DNA of 14,467 bases from Candidatus Geoarchaeota archaeon. GTDB lineage: Archaea > Thermoproteota > Thermoprotei > Gearchaeales > WAQG01. Location of the stretch: assembly GCA_015520395.1 (NCBI GenBank), contig WAQG01000024.1:1-14467 (forward strand), given 5' to 3'. This document shows positions 7,319 through 13,737 of this stretch, piece after piece (the stretch's first letter is position 1; every line of letters begins with the position of its first letter). The translations under genes were made by a program, and so were the position numbers. Under the pieces are notes generated by a model. It saw only the letters and a program-made list of their open reading frames with translations, had not been told where the DNA came from and ran no database searches.

Positions 7319-7999
7319 ATGCCTATCTGTAAGGGCGACTTCCACATACACACGAGCTACTCGCATGACGGCTTAATAAGGGTAGAGCAGCTCCTCCTCA
7401 GGGCGGAGCAGCTAGGCCTAAGGATAGTGGCGATTACGGATCATAACACTGTAAGGGGGGGTTTAGAGGCGGCTAGGGCCGCTCAGAGGATGGGCGTCGA
7501 TTTGCTGGTGGTTACCGGGGTGGAGGTTAGGACGGATTATGGAGACATCTTAGCGCTCTTTGTGGAGGAGGAGGTGCGGGCTAGGAGGTTTAGGGAGGTT
7601 GTGAGGGAAGTCCGCTCTATGGACGGGCTGCTAGCCCTACCACACCCATCTAGAGGGCGGAAAAGATGGCAGGCTGAGGAAGCCGCAAAGGTCGTCGACG
7701 TTATAGAGACGGTAAACGCGTTAACCTCGGGTGGTTTTGATAAGCTGGGTCTGAGGCTGGCGGAAAAGTATGGGAAGCCTGTTATGGGGGTTAGCGACGC
7801 GCATCTTCTGAGGTGTCTGGGGCGTGGCTACACGGTGCTGGAGCTTGAGAGGATAAGCCTCGAAGATGTGCGAGCGGCGTTGTCCGAGGGTAGGGGGAAG
7901 CCCAGGCTCTCGAAACCATGTGGTGTTTTGGAGCATGGCATCTCAGCGCTTGTCGGCGGCTCCCGAATAGTGTTAAGAGCCCTACGAGCACAGTTTTAA
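7319..7999 (+). CDS. PHP-domain metal-dependent phosphoesterase
   Basis: A 226-residue PHP-domain protein of the stand-alone TrpH/YciV-like type, hydrolysing phosphate esters with a multi-metal centre. The full ligand set is visible: D-F-H-I-H-T (Asp7, His9, His11), Y-S-H-D-G (His16, Asp17), I-T-D-H-N-T (Asp41, His42), G-V-E-V (Glu69), L-P-H-P (His109), V-I-E-T-V-N (Glu130, Asn133) and S-D-A-H (Asp160, His162). Family members characterised in bacteria act on 3',5'-nucleoside bisphosphates or RNA 5' ends; the substrate here is unknown. The ATG lies about 31 nt from the shared TATA box, so the transcript is almost leaderless. It is 28 bp ahead of the uridine phosphorylase-like gene, which has its own TATA box. 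The family is certain, the substrate open. Confidence 0.92.
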   Translation: MPICKGDFHIHTSYSHDGLIRVEQLLLRAEQLGLRIVAITDHNTVRGGLEAARAAQRMGVDLLVVTGVEVRTDYGDILALFVEEEVRARRFREVVREVRSMDGLLALPHPSRGRKRWQAEEAAKVVDVIETVNALTSGGFDKLGLRLAEKYGKPVMGVSDAHLLRCLGRGYTVLELERISLEDVRAALSEGRGKPRLSKPCGVLEHGISALVGGSRIVLRALRAQF

Positions 8000-8002
8000 A
8001 TT
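7994..8002 (+). promoter_or_regulatory. TATA-like box for the nucleoside phosphorylase gene
   Basis: TTTTAAATT overlaps the PHP stop codon and is centred 30 nt before the ATG at 8028. No Shine-Dalgarno motif precedes that ATG, so a near-leaderless transcript from here is likely, separate from or additional to read-through from the PHP gene. Confidence 0.45.
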
Positions 8003-8027
8003 CCAGCAACCCGCTCCTTAACATGCA

Positions 8028-8828
8028 ATGAGCGGGCTACAGTACCACTTGAGGTTAAAGCCCGGCGACGTTCCAAGATACGTTTTACTTCCAGGAGACC
8101 CTGAGAGGGTTGAGAGGATAGCTGAGACGTGGGATGAGTGGAGGCTCGTAGCTAGACATAGAGAGTACGTCACCTACGTCGGTAAATATAGGGGGGCTCC
8201 CATAGCTGCCACCTCGACGGGAATAGGTAGTGCCTCGACGGCCATAGCGGTGGAGGAGCTACTTAGAGTTGGGGCTGACACGTTCATAAGGGTTGGGAGC
8301 ACCGGCTCGCTATGGAGGGATATCGCGGTGGGGGATCTGGTCATTTCGACGGCGGCCGTGAGACTTGAGGGCGCGAGCAAGCATTATGCTGAGCCTGAGT
8401 ATCCCGCCGCCGCCCACTACGAGGTTGTTCTGTCCCTTATAGAGGCTGCGGAGAGGCTGGGTTATAGGTATCATGTTGGTATTACGGCTTCTACAGACAG
8501 CTTCTATGTTGGGCAGGAGAGGCCCGGGTATGGAGGCTTTCTTCCAAGGAGGGGGTTAATAGATCATTTAAAAGAGCTCAGAGTACTGAACTTTGAGATG
8601 GAGGCTGCGACGATATTCACGCTGAGCAACATATACGGCGCCCGTGCAGGGGCTGTCTGCGCCGTGTATGCCAATAGGGAGACCGGAGAGTTTGTTGAGG
8701 GGCGTGGGGAGAAGGAGGCTATAATGACGGCAAATAATGCCGTGTACCTCCTTTGGAGGTGGGATAAGCTGAAAGCTACGAGGCGTAAGAAGCACCTATA
8801 CCCCGGACTTATAGGGGCGCCACAGTGA
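8028..8828 (+). CDS. Uridine phosphorylase-like nucleoside phosphorylase
   Basis: A 266-residue member of the PNP/UDP nucleoside phosphorylase family, splitting a nucleoside with phosphate into base and (deoxy)ribose 1-phosphate for salvage. Visible motifs: L-P-G-D-P-E-R at 21-27 (phosphate-binding), S-T-G-I-G-S-A-S at 63-70, F-I-R-V-G-S-T-G-S-L at 86-95 (phosphate Arg88) and N-F-E-M-E-A-A-T-I at 188-196 (ribose-binding Met191 and Glu192). The N-F-E-M-E-A-A-T form and absence of an obvious S-D purine motif in the following strand (C-A-V-Y-A-N-R) favour uridine phosphorylase over purine or methylthioadenosine phosphorylase, but the family shifts specificity easily. The ATG start fits the upstream TATA box. 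The stop overlaps the start of the glycosyltransferase gene. High confidence in family, moderate in substrate. Confidence 0.9.
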   Translation: MSGLQYHLRLKPGDVPRYVLLPGDPERVERIAETWDEWRLVARHREYVTYVGKYRGAPIAATSTGIGSASTAIAVEELLRVGADTFIRVGSTGSLWRDIAVGDLVISTAAVRLEGASKHYAEPEYPAAAHYEVVLSLIEAAERLGYRYHVGITASTDSFYVGQERPGYGGFLPRRGLIDHLKELRVLNFEMEAATIFTLSNIYGARAGAVCAVYANRETGEFVEGRGEKEAIMTANNAVYLLWRWDKLKATRRKKHLYPGLIGAPQ

Positions 8829-9532
8829 TGGGGCTGGCCGATGTAAGCGTGGTAATACCAACCTATAATGAGGCGTCAACCATAGGAAGGCTGATCGAGT
8901 CATTGATAGAGATGGGGGTTGGGGAGATAATCGTTGTTGACGATGGGAGCACTGATGGAACTAGGGAGATAGTTGAGAAGCTGGCGAAGAGGCATGCTGG
9001 CAAGGTCAAGCTCCTTAAGCGGCCAAGGAAGATGGGGCTTGGATCCGCCTATAAGGATGGATTCAGGCTCTGTAAAGGCAGCGTTGTGGTCGAGATGGAT
9101 GCCGACCTAAGCCATAGGCCTGAAGACCTGCCGAGGATAGTTGACGCGATTGGTAGGGCCGATGTCGTGATTGGAAGCCGCTATGTGAGGGGGGGCAGGA
9201 CTGTCGGGTGGCCTCTGAGGAGGCGGGTTGTGAGCAGGGGGGCTAACCTGATGGCCCGGCTACTTCTAGGCCTAGATGTAAGGGACGCAACGTCGGGATT
9301 CAGGGCGTATAGAAGGGAGGTTTTCGGCCTCATCGCCAGGAAGAGCATATTGAATGACTTTAACTTCCAGGTTGAGGCCATATACATAGCGAAGAAGCAC
9401 GGATACCGGGTGATGGAGGTTCCGATAACCTTCGTTGAGAGGGCGGCCGGGAGATCTAAGATGGGCCTACGCGAAATGGCCTCCTTCCTCATAGGACTTT
9501 TAAAGATACGTTTAAGGCGTAAGGTATCATAA
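8825..9532 (+). CDS. Family 2 glycosyltransferase, DPM1-like (polyprenyl-phosphate mannosyltransferase)
   Basis: GT-A fold glycosyltransferase resembling dolichol-phosphate mannose/glucose synthases, which load a sugar from a nucleotide donor onto a membrane polyprenyl phosphate for protein glycosylation. Motifs over the 235 residues: V-V-I-P-T-Y-N-E at 9-16, V-V-D-D-G-S-T-D-G-T at 37-46, the metal-binding D-A-D at 92-94 in M-D-A-D-L-S-H, I-G-S-R-Y at 116-120 and the acceptor-side D-A-T-S-G-F-R at 154-160. There is no real transmembrane segment; the end is a hydrophobic helix followed by a basic R-L-R-R-K tail that could touch the membrane, so this is the short DPM1-type form. The start may be GTG (8825, 7 nt after GGGG) or ATG (8828); either overlaps the upstream stop, implying coupled translation. 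It overlaps egsA tail-to-tail by 6 bp. The exact sugar is not readable. Confidence 0.9.
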   Translation: MMGLADVSVVIPTYNEASTIGRLIESLIEMGVGEIIVVDDGSTDGTREIVEKLAKRHAGKVKLLKRPRKMGLGSAYKDGFRLCKGSVVVEMDADLSHRPEDLPRIVDAIGRADVVIGSRYVRGGRTVGWPLRRRVVSRGANLMARLLLGLDVRDATSGFRAYRREVFGLIARKSILNDFNFQVEAIYIAKKHGYRVMEVPITFVERAAGRSKMGLREMASFLIGLLKIRLRRKVS

Positions 9533-10669
9533 CTTGTTGAGGTAGCTGGACGGTATCACCCCGGTCTCAACGGCTAGTTTTACCGCGGCGCTCCTCGTAA
9601 TTCCCGACTCTCCAAGGATCGTGTAATAGTTGGCCTTCATCCGGTGTGCTATGGTCAACGCGTCCACTATGTGGCGAGGCTCTATACCCAGCTCCTCAGC
9701 ATTGACGGGGGCTCCGACGGCCTTTAGAACCTCCCTGATTCTCCGCCAGTTTATCCCATGTAGCTTGGCCATCATTATAGCTCCAACCCCACACTGCTCC
9801 CCATGCATGGCGGGCCTAAAACCCCTCCTGCCCGACAGGTAGTCGAGAGCATGGCTGAAGAGGTGTTCGGATCCGCTCGCCGGCCTGCTGCTTCCAGCGA
9901 TACTTATGGCAACACCACTACCTATCAATGCCTTCACTAGGACTGCAGTGCCCTCAAGCCCCCCCATCCCTATGACCTTCGCCCTTCTTGCAACCAGCCT
10001 TGCACTCATTATCGAAAGGGCTGCTGCATACTCACTAAACTCCTCACCCCTAATCATGTATGCGAGCCTCCAATCCTTCACCGCCGTGAACTTGGCCACC
10101 ATATCGCCGACACCAGCAGAAATGCTTCTTCTCGGCGCGCTGGCGATGATCTCTATGTCGGCGATTATAGCCTCTGGCGCCAGTATCTTCATGGGAGTGT
10201 TGAGTATCACTTCAATCAGGCTTTTCAGGGGGCTTGAAATGACTGGGGAGGCCGTCCCATCGTGGGACGCGTTCGTAGGGATGTTTATGTAGGGCAGGTT
10301 TAGGAGACCTGAGAATATCTTAGTTGCATCCAATACACGCCCCCCTCCAACCCCTATGAGGAGGTCGGGCTTCACACCCTTTATCTTCGAGAGAAGCTCT
10401 CGAAGCCTTTTAAGGTAGCTCATATTGGAGTCTATCGACAGAACCTCGACGTCCTGGGAGAACTGGTCTGAAAGGGGCAGCACCCTCCTCCGAGTTATCT
10501 CCAGGGTTTTCGTGCTTCCCGTCACTATGAGGAGCTTCGGCCTCTCATAGCCCAGCTTCAGCACTATCTCAGGAAGCTCTTTAAGCAGACCCGGGCCCAT
10601 GTAAACGTATCTGGCCATCTCTATCCTATTTATTCCTGGCAACCCCAGCTCACTAACCCTTAAATGCAT
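9527..10669 (-). CDS. egsA: sn-Glycerol-1-phosphate dehydrogenase
   Basis: NAD(P)H-dependent reduction of dihydroxyacetone phosphate to sn-glycerol 1-phosphate, the backbone of archaeal membrane lipids. It belongs to the zinc-dependent iron-alcohol-dehydrogenase/dehydroquinate synthase fold. Motifs: G-V-G-G-G-R-V-L-D-A-T-K at 106-117 (dinucleotide site), P-T-N-A-S-H-D-G-T-A-S at 131-141, and zinc ligands Asp189 (V-G-D-M), His269 (S-E-H-L-F-S-H) and His289 (M-H-G-E-Q-C-G-V-G). The ATG at 10669 gives 380 residues, longer than the usual 350 or so. The nearest TATA-like box would start transcription at about 10654-10660, downstream of that ATG. The true start may therefore be the TTG at 10642 or the ATG at 10618 (363 residues, with AGG 6 nt upstream). 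Function is certain, start uncertain. Confidence 0.95.
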   Translation of the reverse strand: MHLRVSELGLPGINRIEMARYVYMGPGLLKELPEIVLKLGYERPKLLIVTGSTKTLEITRRRVLPLSDQFSQDVEVLSIDSNMSYLKRLRELLSKIKGVKPDLLIGVGGGRVLDATKIFSGLLNLPYINIPTNASHDGTASPVISSPLKSLIEVILNTPMKILAPEAIIADIEIIASAPRRSISAGVGDMVAKFTAVKDWRLAYMIRGEEFSEYAAALSIMSARLVARRAKVIGMGGLEGTAVLVKALIGSGVAISIAGSSRPASGSEHLFSHALDYLSGRRGFRPAMHGEQCGVGAIMMAKLHGINWRRIREVLKAVGAPVNAEELGIEPRHIVDALTIAHRMKANYYTILGESGITRSAAVKLAVETGVIPSSYLNKL

Positions 10670-10676
10670 AATTGTT

Positions 10677-10690
10677 TTTTATATGTATAA
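10677..10690. promoter_or_regulatory. Shared TATA region between egsA and apgM
   Basis: TTTTATATGTATAA is TATA-like on both strands and is the only AT-rich block between the two divergent genes. Rightward it would start apgM transcription near 10708. Leftward it would start egsA transcription near 10654-10660, which affects the choice of the egsA start codon. Dual use is inferred. Confidence 0.45.
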
Positions 10691-10711
10691 CCCATACAGG
10701 ACATGGCCTTA

Positions 10712-10716
10712 GGGTG
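10712..10716 (+). promoter_or_regulatory. Ribosome binding site for apgM
   Basis: GGGTG six bases before the ATG at 10723. It decides in favour of this start over the in-frame ATG at 10672, which would place the start inside or before the promoter and add 17 residues foreign to the family. Confidence 0.55.
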
Positions 10717-10722
10717 TCTTTA

Positions 10723-12000
10723 ATGGTGAGATACAAGATACTCATGGCCGTTATCGATGGGGCGGGGGACAGGCCTGACCCTAGGGTAAATAACCTTACG
10801 CCACTTGAGGCCGCCGACACCCCCAACCTGGACGAGTTGGCTAAGAGGGGAGACTTAGGCCTTCTCCTCCCAATAGATGAGAACATAGCCCCTGAAAGCG
10901 ACGCTGCAGTCTTTTCACTTTTAGGATACAACCCGCTGAAACACGATCTTTCAAGAGGGGTTGTTGAGGCACTTGGGGCTGGCTTGGAGTTTAGGGATGG
11001 TTGGCTGGCCCTAAGGTGCAACTTCGCAACAATAGAGGACAGAAGGGTTGTGGATAGAAGGGTTGGAAGATCCCTCGCAAGTGAGGAGGCCAAGATACTT
11101 GCAAAAACCATTAACAGGGAGGTTAAGCTAGAGGGAGCGGACTTCGTGTTTAGAGCGACGGTGGGCCACAGGGCGGTTCTAGTTATAAGGGATCATGCAA
11201 TTGGCAGGCTTTCTGCGGACATTTCGAATCTCGACCCGGCCTACAGGAGGCTTGGGAAAATTGCCGTTGCGGCCGCCAAGGAATCTATGGTGCTTGAGGA
11301 TGTGAAGCCCCTCTCAGAAGCTCCAGAAGCGGCTAGAGCCGCTCAGCTAGTCAACGAGTTTGCCTGGAGAACCCACGAAGTTCTCAGGGAACACCCGGTG
11401 AACAGGGAGAGGGAACTTAAGGGGCTGCTCCCAGCCAACTTTATTCTTATGAGGGATGCTGGGGACTCGCTTCCCAAACTTGTCCCGTTTCAGGAGAAAT
11501 ATGGGCTTAAAGGCATAATGCTTGCAGACATGCCCGTCGAGCTAGGAATAGCTAAGGTGTTGGGGCTCGATGTTGAGAGGTACAGGCCTGAGAGGACTAT
11601 TAGCTCCTATATGAGCCGGGCCCTCGGGGCGGCGAAGAACCTTGAGCTATACGATTTCGTGTATGTTCATCTTAAGGGGCCGGATGAGCCGGGCCACGAC
11701 GGTGACTTTGAGGGGAAGGTTAAGGAGATAGAGAATATAGATAGGTGGTTTTTCGGCAGGCTCCTAGAGCTGATAGACCTTGACAGGACGGCCATCGTCG
11801 TGACCAGCGACCACGCAACTCCCTGGTCGGTTCGAAGACACACCGACGACCCGGTCCCACTGATGATCGTAGCCCCTCCGATAAAGCCGAGGTTCCTAAA
11901 GGGCCTCTCCGAGAGGCACGCCAAGGAGGGCGGGTTAGGCCTTATAAGGGGATACGAGCTGATGGGCATGATTATAAAGCTGGTGGAGGGAGGCGAGTAG
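10723..12000 (+). CDS. apgM: 2,3-Bisphosphoglycerate-independent phosphoglycerate mutase, archaeal type
   Basis: Interconverts 3- and 2-phosphoglycerate in glycolysis/gluconeogenesis without a bisphosphate cofactor. It is a metalloenzyme of the alkaline phosphatase superfamily. From the chosen ATG it has 425 residues, close to other ApgM proteins. Visible: V-I-D-G-A-G-D-R at 10-17 (metal Asp12), P-E-S-D-A-A at 57-62 with the phosphorylated Ser59, L-S-R-G-V-V-E-A-L-G at 76-85, and in the C-terminal half G-P-D-E-P-G-H-D-G (metal Asp and His), T-S-D-H-A-T-P (Asp-His pair) and R-R-H-T-D-D-P-V-P. The start M-V-R-Y-K-I-L is supported by GGGTG upstream and by the hydrophobic strand leading straight to the first metal ligand. 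The stop is immediately followed by the tyrS ATG, so the two form an operon. Confidence 0.95.
   Translation: MVRYKILMAVIDGAGDRPDPRVNNLTPLEAADTPNLDELAKRGDLGLLLPIDENIAPESDAAVFSLLGYNPLKHDLSRGVVEALGAGLEFRDGWLALRCNFATIEDRRVVDRRVGRSLASEEAKILAKTINREVKLEGADFVFRATVGHRAVLVIRDHAIGRLSADISNLDPAYRRLGKIAVAAAKESMVLEDVKPLSEAPEAARAAQLVNEFAWRTHEVLREHPVNRERELKGLLPANFILMRDAGDSLPKLVPFQEKYGLKGIMLADMPVELGIAKVLGLDVERYRPERTISSYMSRALGAAKNLELYDFVYVHLKGPDEPGHDGDFEGKVKEIENIDRWFFGRLLELIDLDRTAIVVTSDHATPWSVRRHTDDPVPLMIVAPPIKPRFLKGLSERHAKEGGLGLIRGYELMGMIIKLVEGGE
11988..11993 (+). promoter_or_regulatory. Ribosome binding site for tyrS inside apgM
   Basis: GGGAGG lies 7 nt before the tyrS ATG and within the last codons of apgM. 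A strong Shine-Dalgarno motif at a zero-gap junction fits an internal cistron of a polycistronic mRNA, in contrast to the near-leaderless first genes of this window. Confidence 0.65.
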
Positions 12001-13089
12001 ATGGACATAGAGACAAAGATCGAGCTCGTCACAAGGCCGCCGACCGAGGAGGTCGTAACTGTTGAGGAGCTTAGAAGGATATTCGAGGTTGAGGAGCACC
12101 CCATAGCCTACAACGGCTGGGAGCCAAGCGGCCTCGTCCACCTCGGAACAGGCCTCATATGCGCATACAAGATGAAGGATCTCATCGAAGCGGGCGTAAG
12201 GTTCAAGGCCCTCCTAGCAACCTGGCATGCCTGGATCAACAAGAAGCTTGGCGGAGACCTAGATCTTATCAGGAAGGCCGCCGACCATTTCAAGCACGCC
12301 TGGATATCCCTGGGCGTCCCCGCCGACAAGGTTGAGTTCGTGTACGGCGACGAGCTTGCGAGCGACAGGGAGTACTGGAAGCTGGTCCTCACCGTAGCCA
12401 AGGAGCTGACGATCGCACGGGTCAGAAGAACCCTCGAGATCATGGGTAGGAAGGAGATAGAGGCCAGGCATGTTGCCGACCTGATCTACACGCCCATGCA
12501 GGTGGCCGACATATTCTACCTGGAGGTCAAGATAGCCCAGCTGGGGATGGATCAGAGGAAGGCGAATATGGTCGCCAGGGAGGTTGGGCCGAAGCTCGGT
12601 TTCTGGAAACCCGTCGCAGTCCATCACCACCTAATAATGGGGCTTCAGAAGCCCCCAGTATGGCCGCTGGACAGGGAGAAGCTGAGGGAGCATCTCTCCG
12701 AGGTTAAGATGAGTAAAAGCCTGCCGGAGACAGCAATATTCATCTACGACGAGCCTGAGGTGATAAGGAGGAAGATAAGGAAGGCGTTTGCGCCGCCCAG
12801 GGAGACCAAGTACAACCCCATCCTAGACTACGTGAAGCACATACTGTTCAGGGAGTACGACTCCATAGTGATTGAGCGGCCAGCAAAATATGGAGGCAAC
12901 GTAGAATACCATTCCTATGAGGAGCTTGCAAAGGACTACGCCGAAGGGAAGCTACACCCCCTCGACCTCAAAAACGCAGTTGCAGAATACCTGATAAAAA
13001 TCCTGGAGCCAGCGAGAAAATACTTCAAGCAGAATAGGGAGGCTGCGGAGACCCTCCAGGTTCTCCTCGGCGCCAAAATAACCCGCTAG
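12001..13089 (+). CDS. tyrS: Tyrosyl-tRNA synthetase, archaeal/eukaryotic type
   Basis: Charges tRNA-Tyr with tyrosine; class I synthetase. The 362 residues match crenarchaeal TyrRS and exceed the 306-residue methanogen form. The HIGH-type motif is H-L-G-T at 47-50 in W-E-P-S-G-L-V-H-L-G, and K-M-S-K-S at 236-240 is a complete second signature. Tyrosine rather than tryptophan specificity is supported by Tyr37 (A-Y-N-G) and by Tyr163-x-x-x-Gln167-x-x-Asp170 in L-I-Y-T-P-M-Q-V-A-D-I, which line up with Tyr32, Tyr151, Gln155 and Asp158 of the Methanocaldococcus enzyme. The C-terminal anticodon-binding part includes L-H-P-L-D-L-K-N-A-V-A-E-Y-L at 318-331. It directly follows apgM. Its stop lies in a CTAG palindrome shared with the convergent PCC gene. 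Confidence 0.96.
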   Translation: MDIETKIELVTRPPTEEVVTVEELRRIFEVEEHPIAYNGWEPSGLVHLGTGLICAYKMKDLIEAGVRFKALLATWHAWINKKLGGDLDLIRKAADHFKHAWISLGVPADKVEFVYGDELASDREYWKLVLTVAKELTIARVRRTLEIMGRKEIEARHVADLIYTPMQVADIFYLEVKIAQLGMDQRKANMVAREVGPKLGFWKPVAVHHHLIMGLQKPPVWPLDREKLREHLSEVKMSKSLPETAIFIYDEPEVIRRKIRKAFAPPRETKYNPILDYVKHILFREYDSIVIERPAKYGGNVEYHSYEELAKDYAEGKLHPLDLKNAVAEYLIKILEPARKYFKQNREAAETLQVLLGAKITR

Positions 13090-13520
13090 TCCAGTGGCGA
13101 GAAAGCCCCAACCCTCCTCCTTCTCAGCTCAAACCCCTCAACACCCGTCGACACCATCACTACCTCCATTGTAGGGTGAACTATACACCCCGGCAACGCG
13201 TGGCCCGACACCGTTGAGTAATCCCTTCTCCCTAAAGTCAGGTGGGCGTGGATGAAGACCTCACCCTCTAGCACACTCACGTTCCCGACAAGCGCCACAA
13301 CCTCCAGCTGCTCATCAAAGCTCCTAGAAACATACCTATCACCCACAAAATAGCCAAGCACAGCCTTCCTCAAACCCCCTATCCCAAAGAAGAAGCCCGA
13401 CGAAACACCGGCCTTAACAGCAGCCTCCCTAAGAGACCCTAATAGCTCATCCCCACTATCAAGCCTAACACCAACAACAAACCCATGACCCCTACCCAGC
13501 ACCTTCACAGCCAACACCAC
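13086..13520 (-). CDS. PCC-domain (DUF296) protein
   Basis: Small PCC/DUF296 domain protein; such domains form trimers and in archaea and bacteria stand alone with no settled function (in plants they occur in AT-hook proteins). Visible: G-D-E-L-L-G-S-L-R-E-A-A (first helix), G-F-F-F-G-I-G-G-L-R-K-A-V-L-G-Y-F, then V-F-I-H-A-H-L-T-L-G and V-S-G-H-A-L-P-G, giving the His-x-His plus His set thought to bind metal, and H-P-T-M-E-V at the last strand. The frame is open to a TTG at 13538, but the TATA box upstream predicts transcription starting near 13520, where a GTG lies. I therefore choose GTG-13520 (144 residues); GTG at 13517 or 13508 also fits. The longer version only adds a short hydrophobic run. 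Family sure, start unsure, role unknown. Confidence 0.85.
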   Translation of the reverse strand: MVLAVKVLGRGHGFVVGVRLDSGDELLGSLREAAVKAGVSSGFFFGIGGLRKAVLGYFVGDRYVSRSFDEQLEVVALVGNVSVLEGEVFIHAHLTLGRRDYSTVSGHALPGCIVHPTMEVVMVSTGVEGFELRRRRVGAFSPLD

Positions 13521-13541
13521 CAAAAACACCCAAACCAAAAG

Positions 13542-13549
13542 CTATAAAC
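13542..13549 (-). promoter_or_regulatory. TATA box for the PCC-domain gene
   Basis: GTTTATAG on the minus strand, centred 26 nt before the GTG at 13520. It fits a leaderless transcript and argues against the upstream TTG at 13538, which would lie between promoter and transcription start. Confidence 0.5.
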
Positions 13550-13679
13550 CCACCGAAACCAACCAGCCCAAGTCAGACAAGGCAGGAGCAAAGCCTATAA
13601 ACAGGGCCACCAAACCAGATGCCTTGCCGATATGATTACAGCGAATCCGAATAGGTCTTATCCCTCTCAACTTAACCAG

Positions 13680-13692
13680 CCTATAGAATAGG
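13680..13692. repeat. Short inverted repeat, possible operator
   Basis: CCTAT-AGA-ATAGG, perfect 5-bp arms around three bases, ends 8 bp before the TATA box of the secreted-protein gene. The right arm with one extra base, GAATAGG, recurs as a direct repeat at 13649-13655. Placement just upstream of the BRE region suits an activator or repressor site, but arms this short can arise by chance. The remainder of the roughly 200-bp gene-free stretch holds no gene I can support. Confidence 0.3.
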
Positions 13693-13700
13693 GCAAAAAG

Positions 13701-13709
13701 TTTATATTT
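13701..13709 (+). promoter_or_regulatory. TATA box for the secreted-protein gene
   Basis: TTTATATTT preceded by GGGCAAAAAG, a purine-rich BRE-like stretch. Transcription would start around 13731; a second candidate, TATACAA at 13711-13717, would start near 13739. Either favours the ATG at 13738 or 13741 over the ATG at 13726. Confidence 0.55.
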
Positions 13710-13737
13710 CTATACAACCAAAAAAATGGCGGTCACT

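Noticed and set aside
7250..7366. A 39-codon N-terminal extension of sucC.
   Set aside because: It crosses the TATA box and overlaps the PHP gene; the conserved SucC N-terminus begins at the ATG at 7249.
10672..10722. A 17-residue N-terminal extension of ApgM from the ATG at 10672.
   Set aside because: This start lies upstream of the TATA region; the GGGTG motif and the family N-terminus support the ATG at 10723.
7466..11346. Near-identical 21-bp palindromic stretches at 7466-7486 and 11326-11346 (the second contains AGCGGCT-AG-AGCCGCT).
   Set aside because: Both encode the same helix peptide E-A-A-R-A-A-Q in unrelated proteins in coding frame; GC-rich Ala/Arg codons make this chance similarity rather than a repeat element or binding site.
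13578..13626. Inverted repeat CAAGGCA...TGCCTTG with a 35-nt loop, plus a TATA-like CCTATAAAC at 13593-13601, as a possible small RNA gene.
   Set aside because: The stem is only 7 bp, no tRNA T-loop or C/D-box motif is present, and the TATA-like string is isolated; insufficient support.
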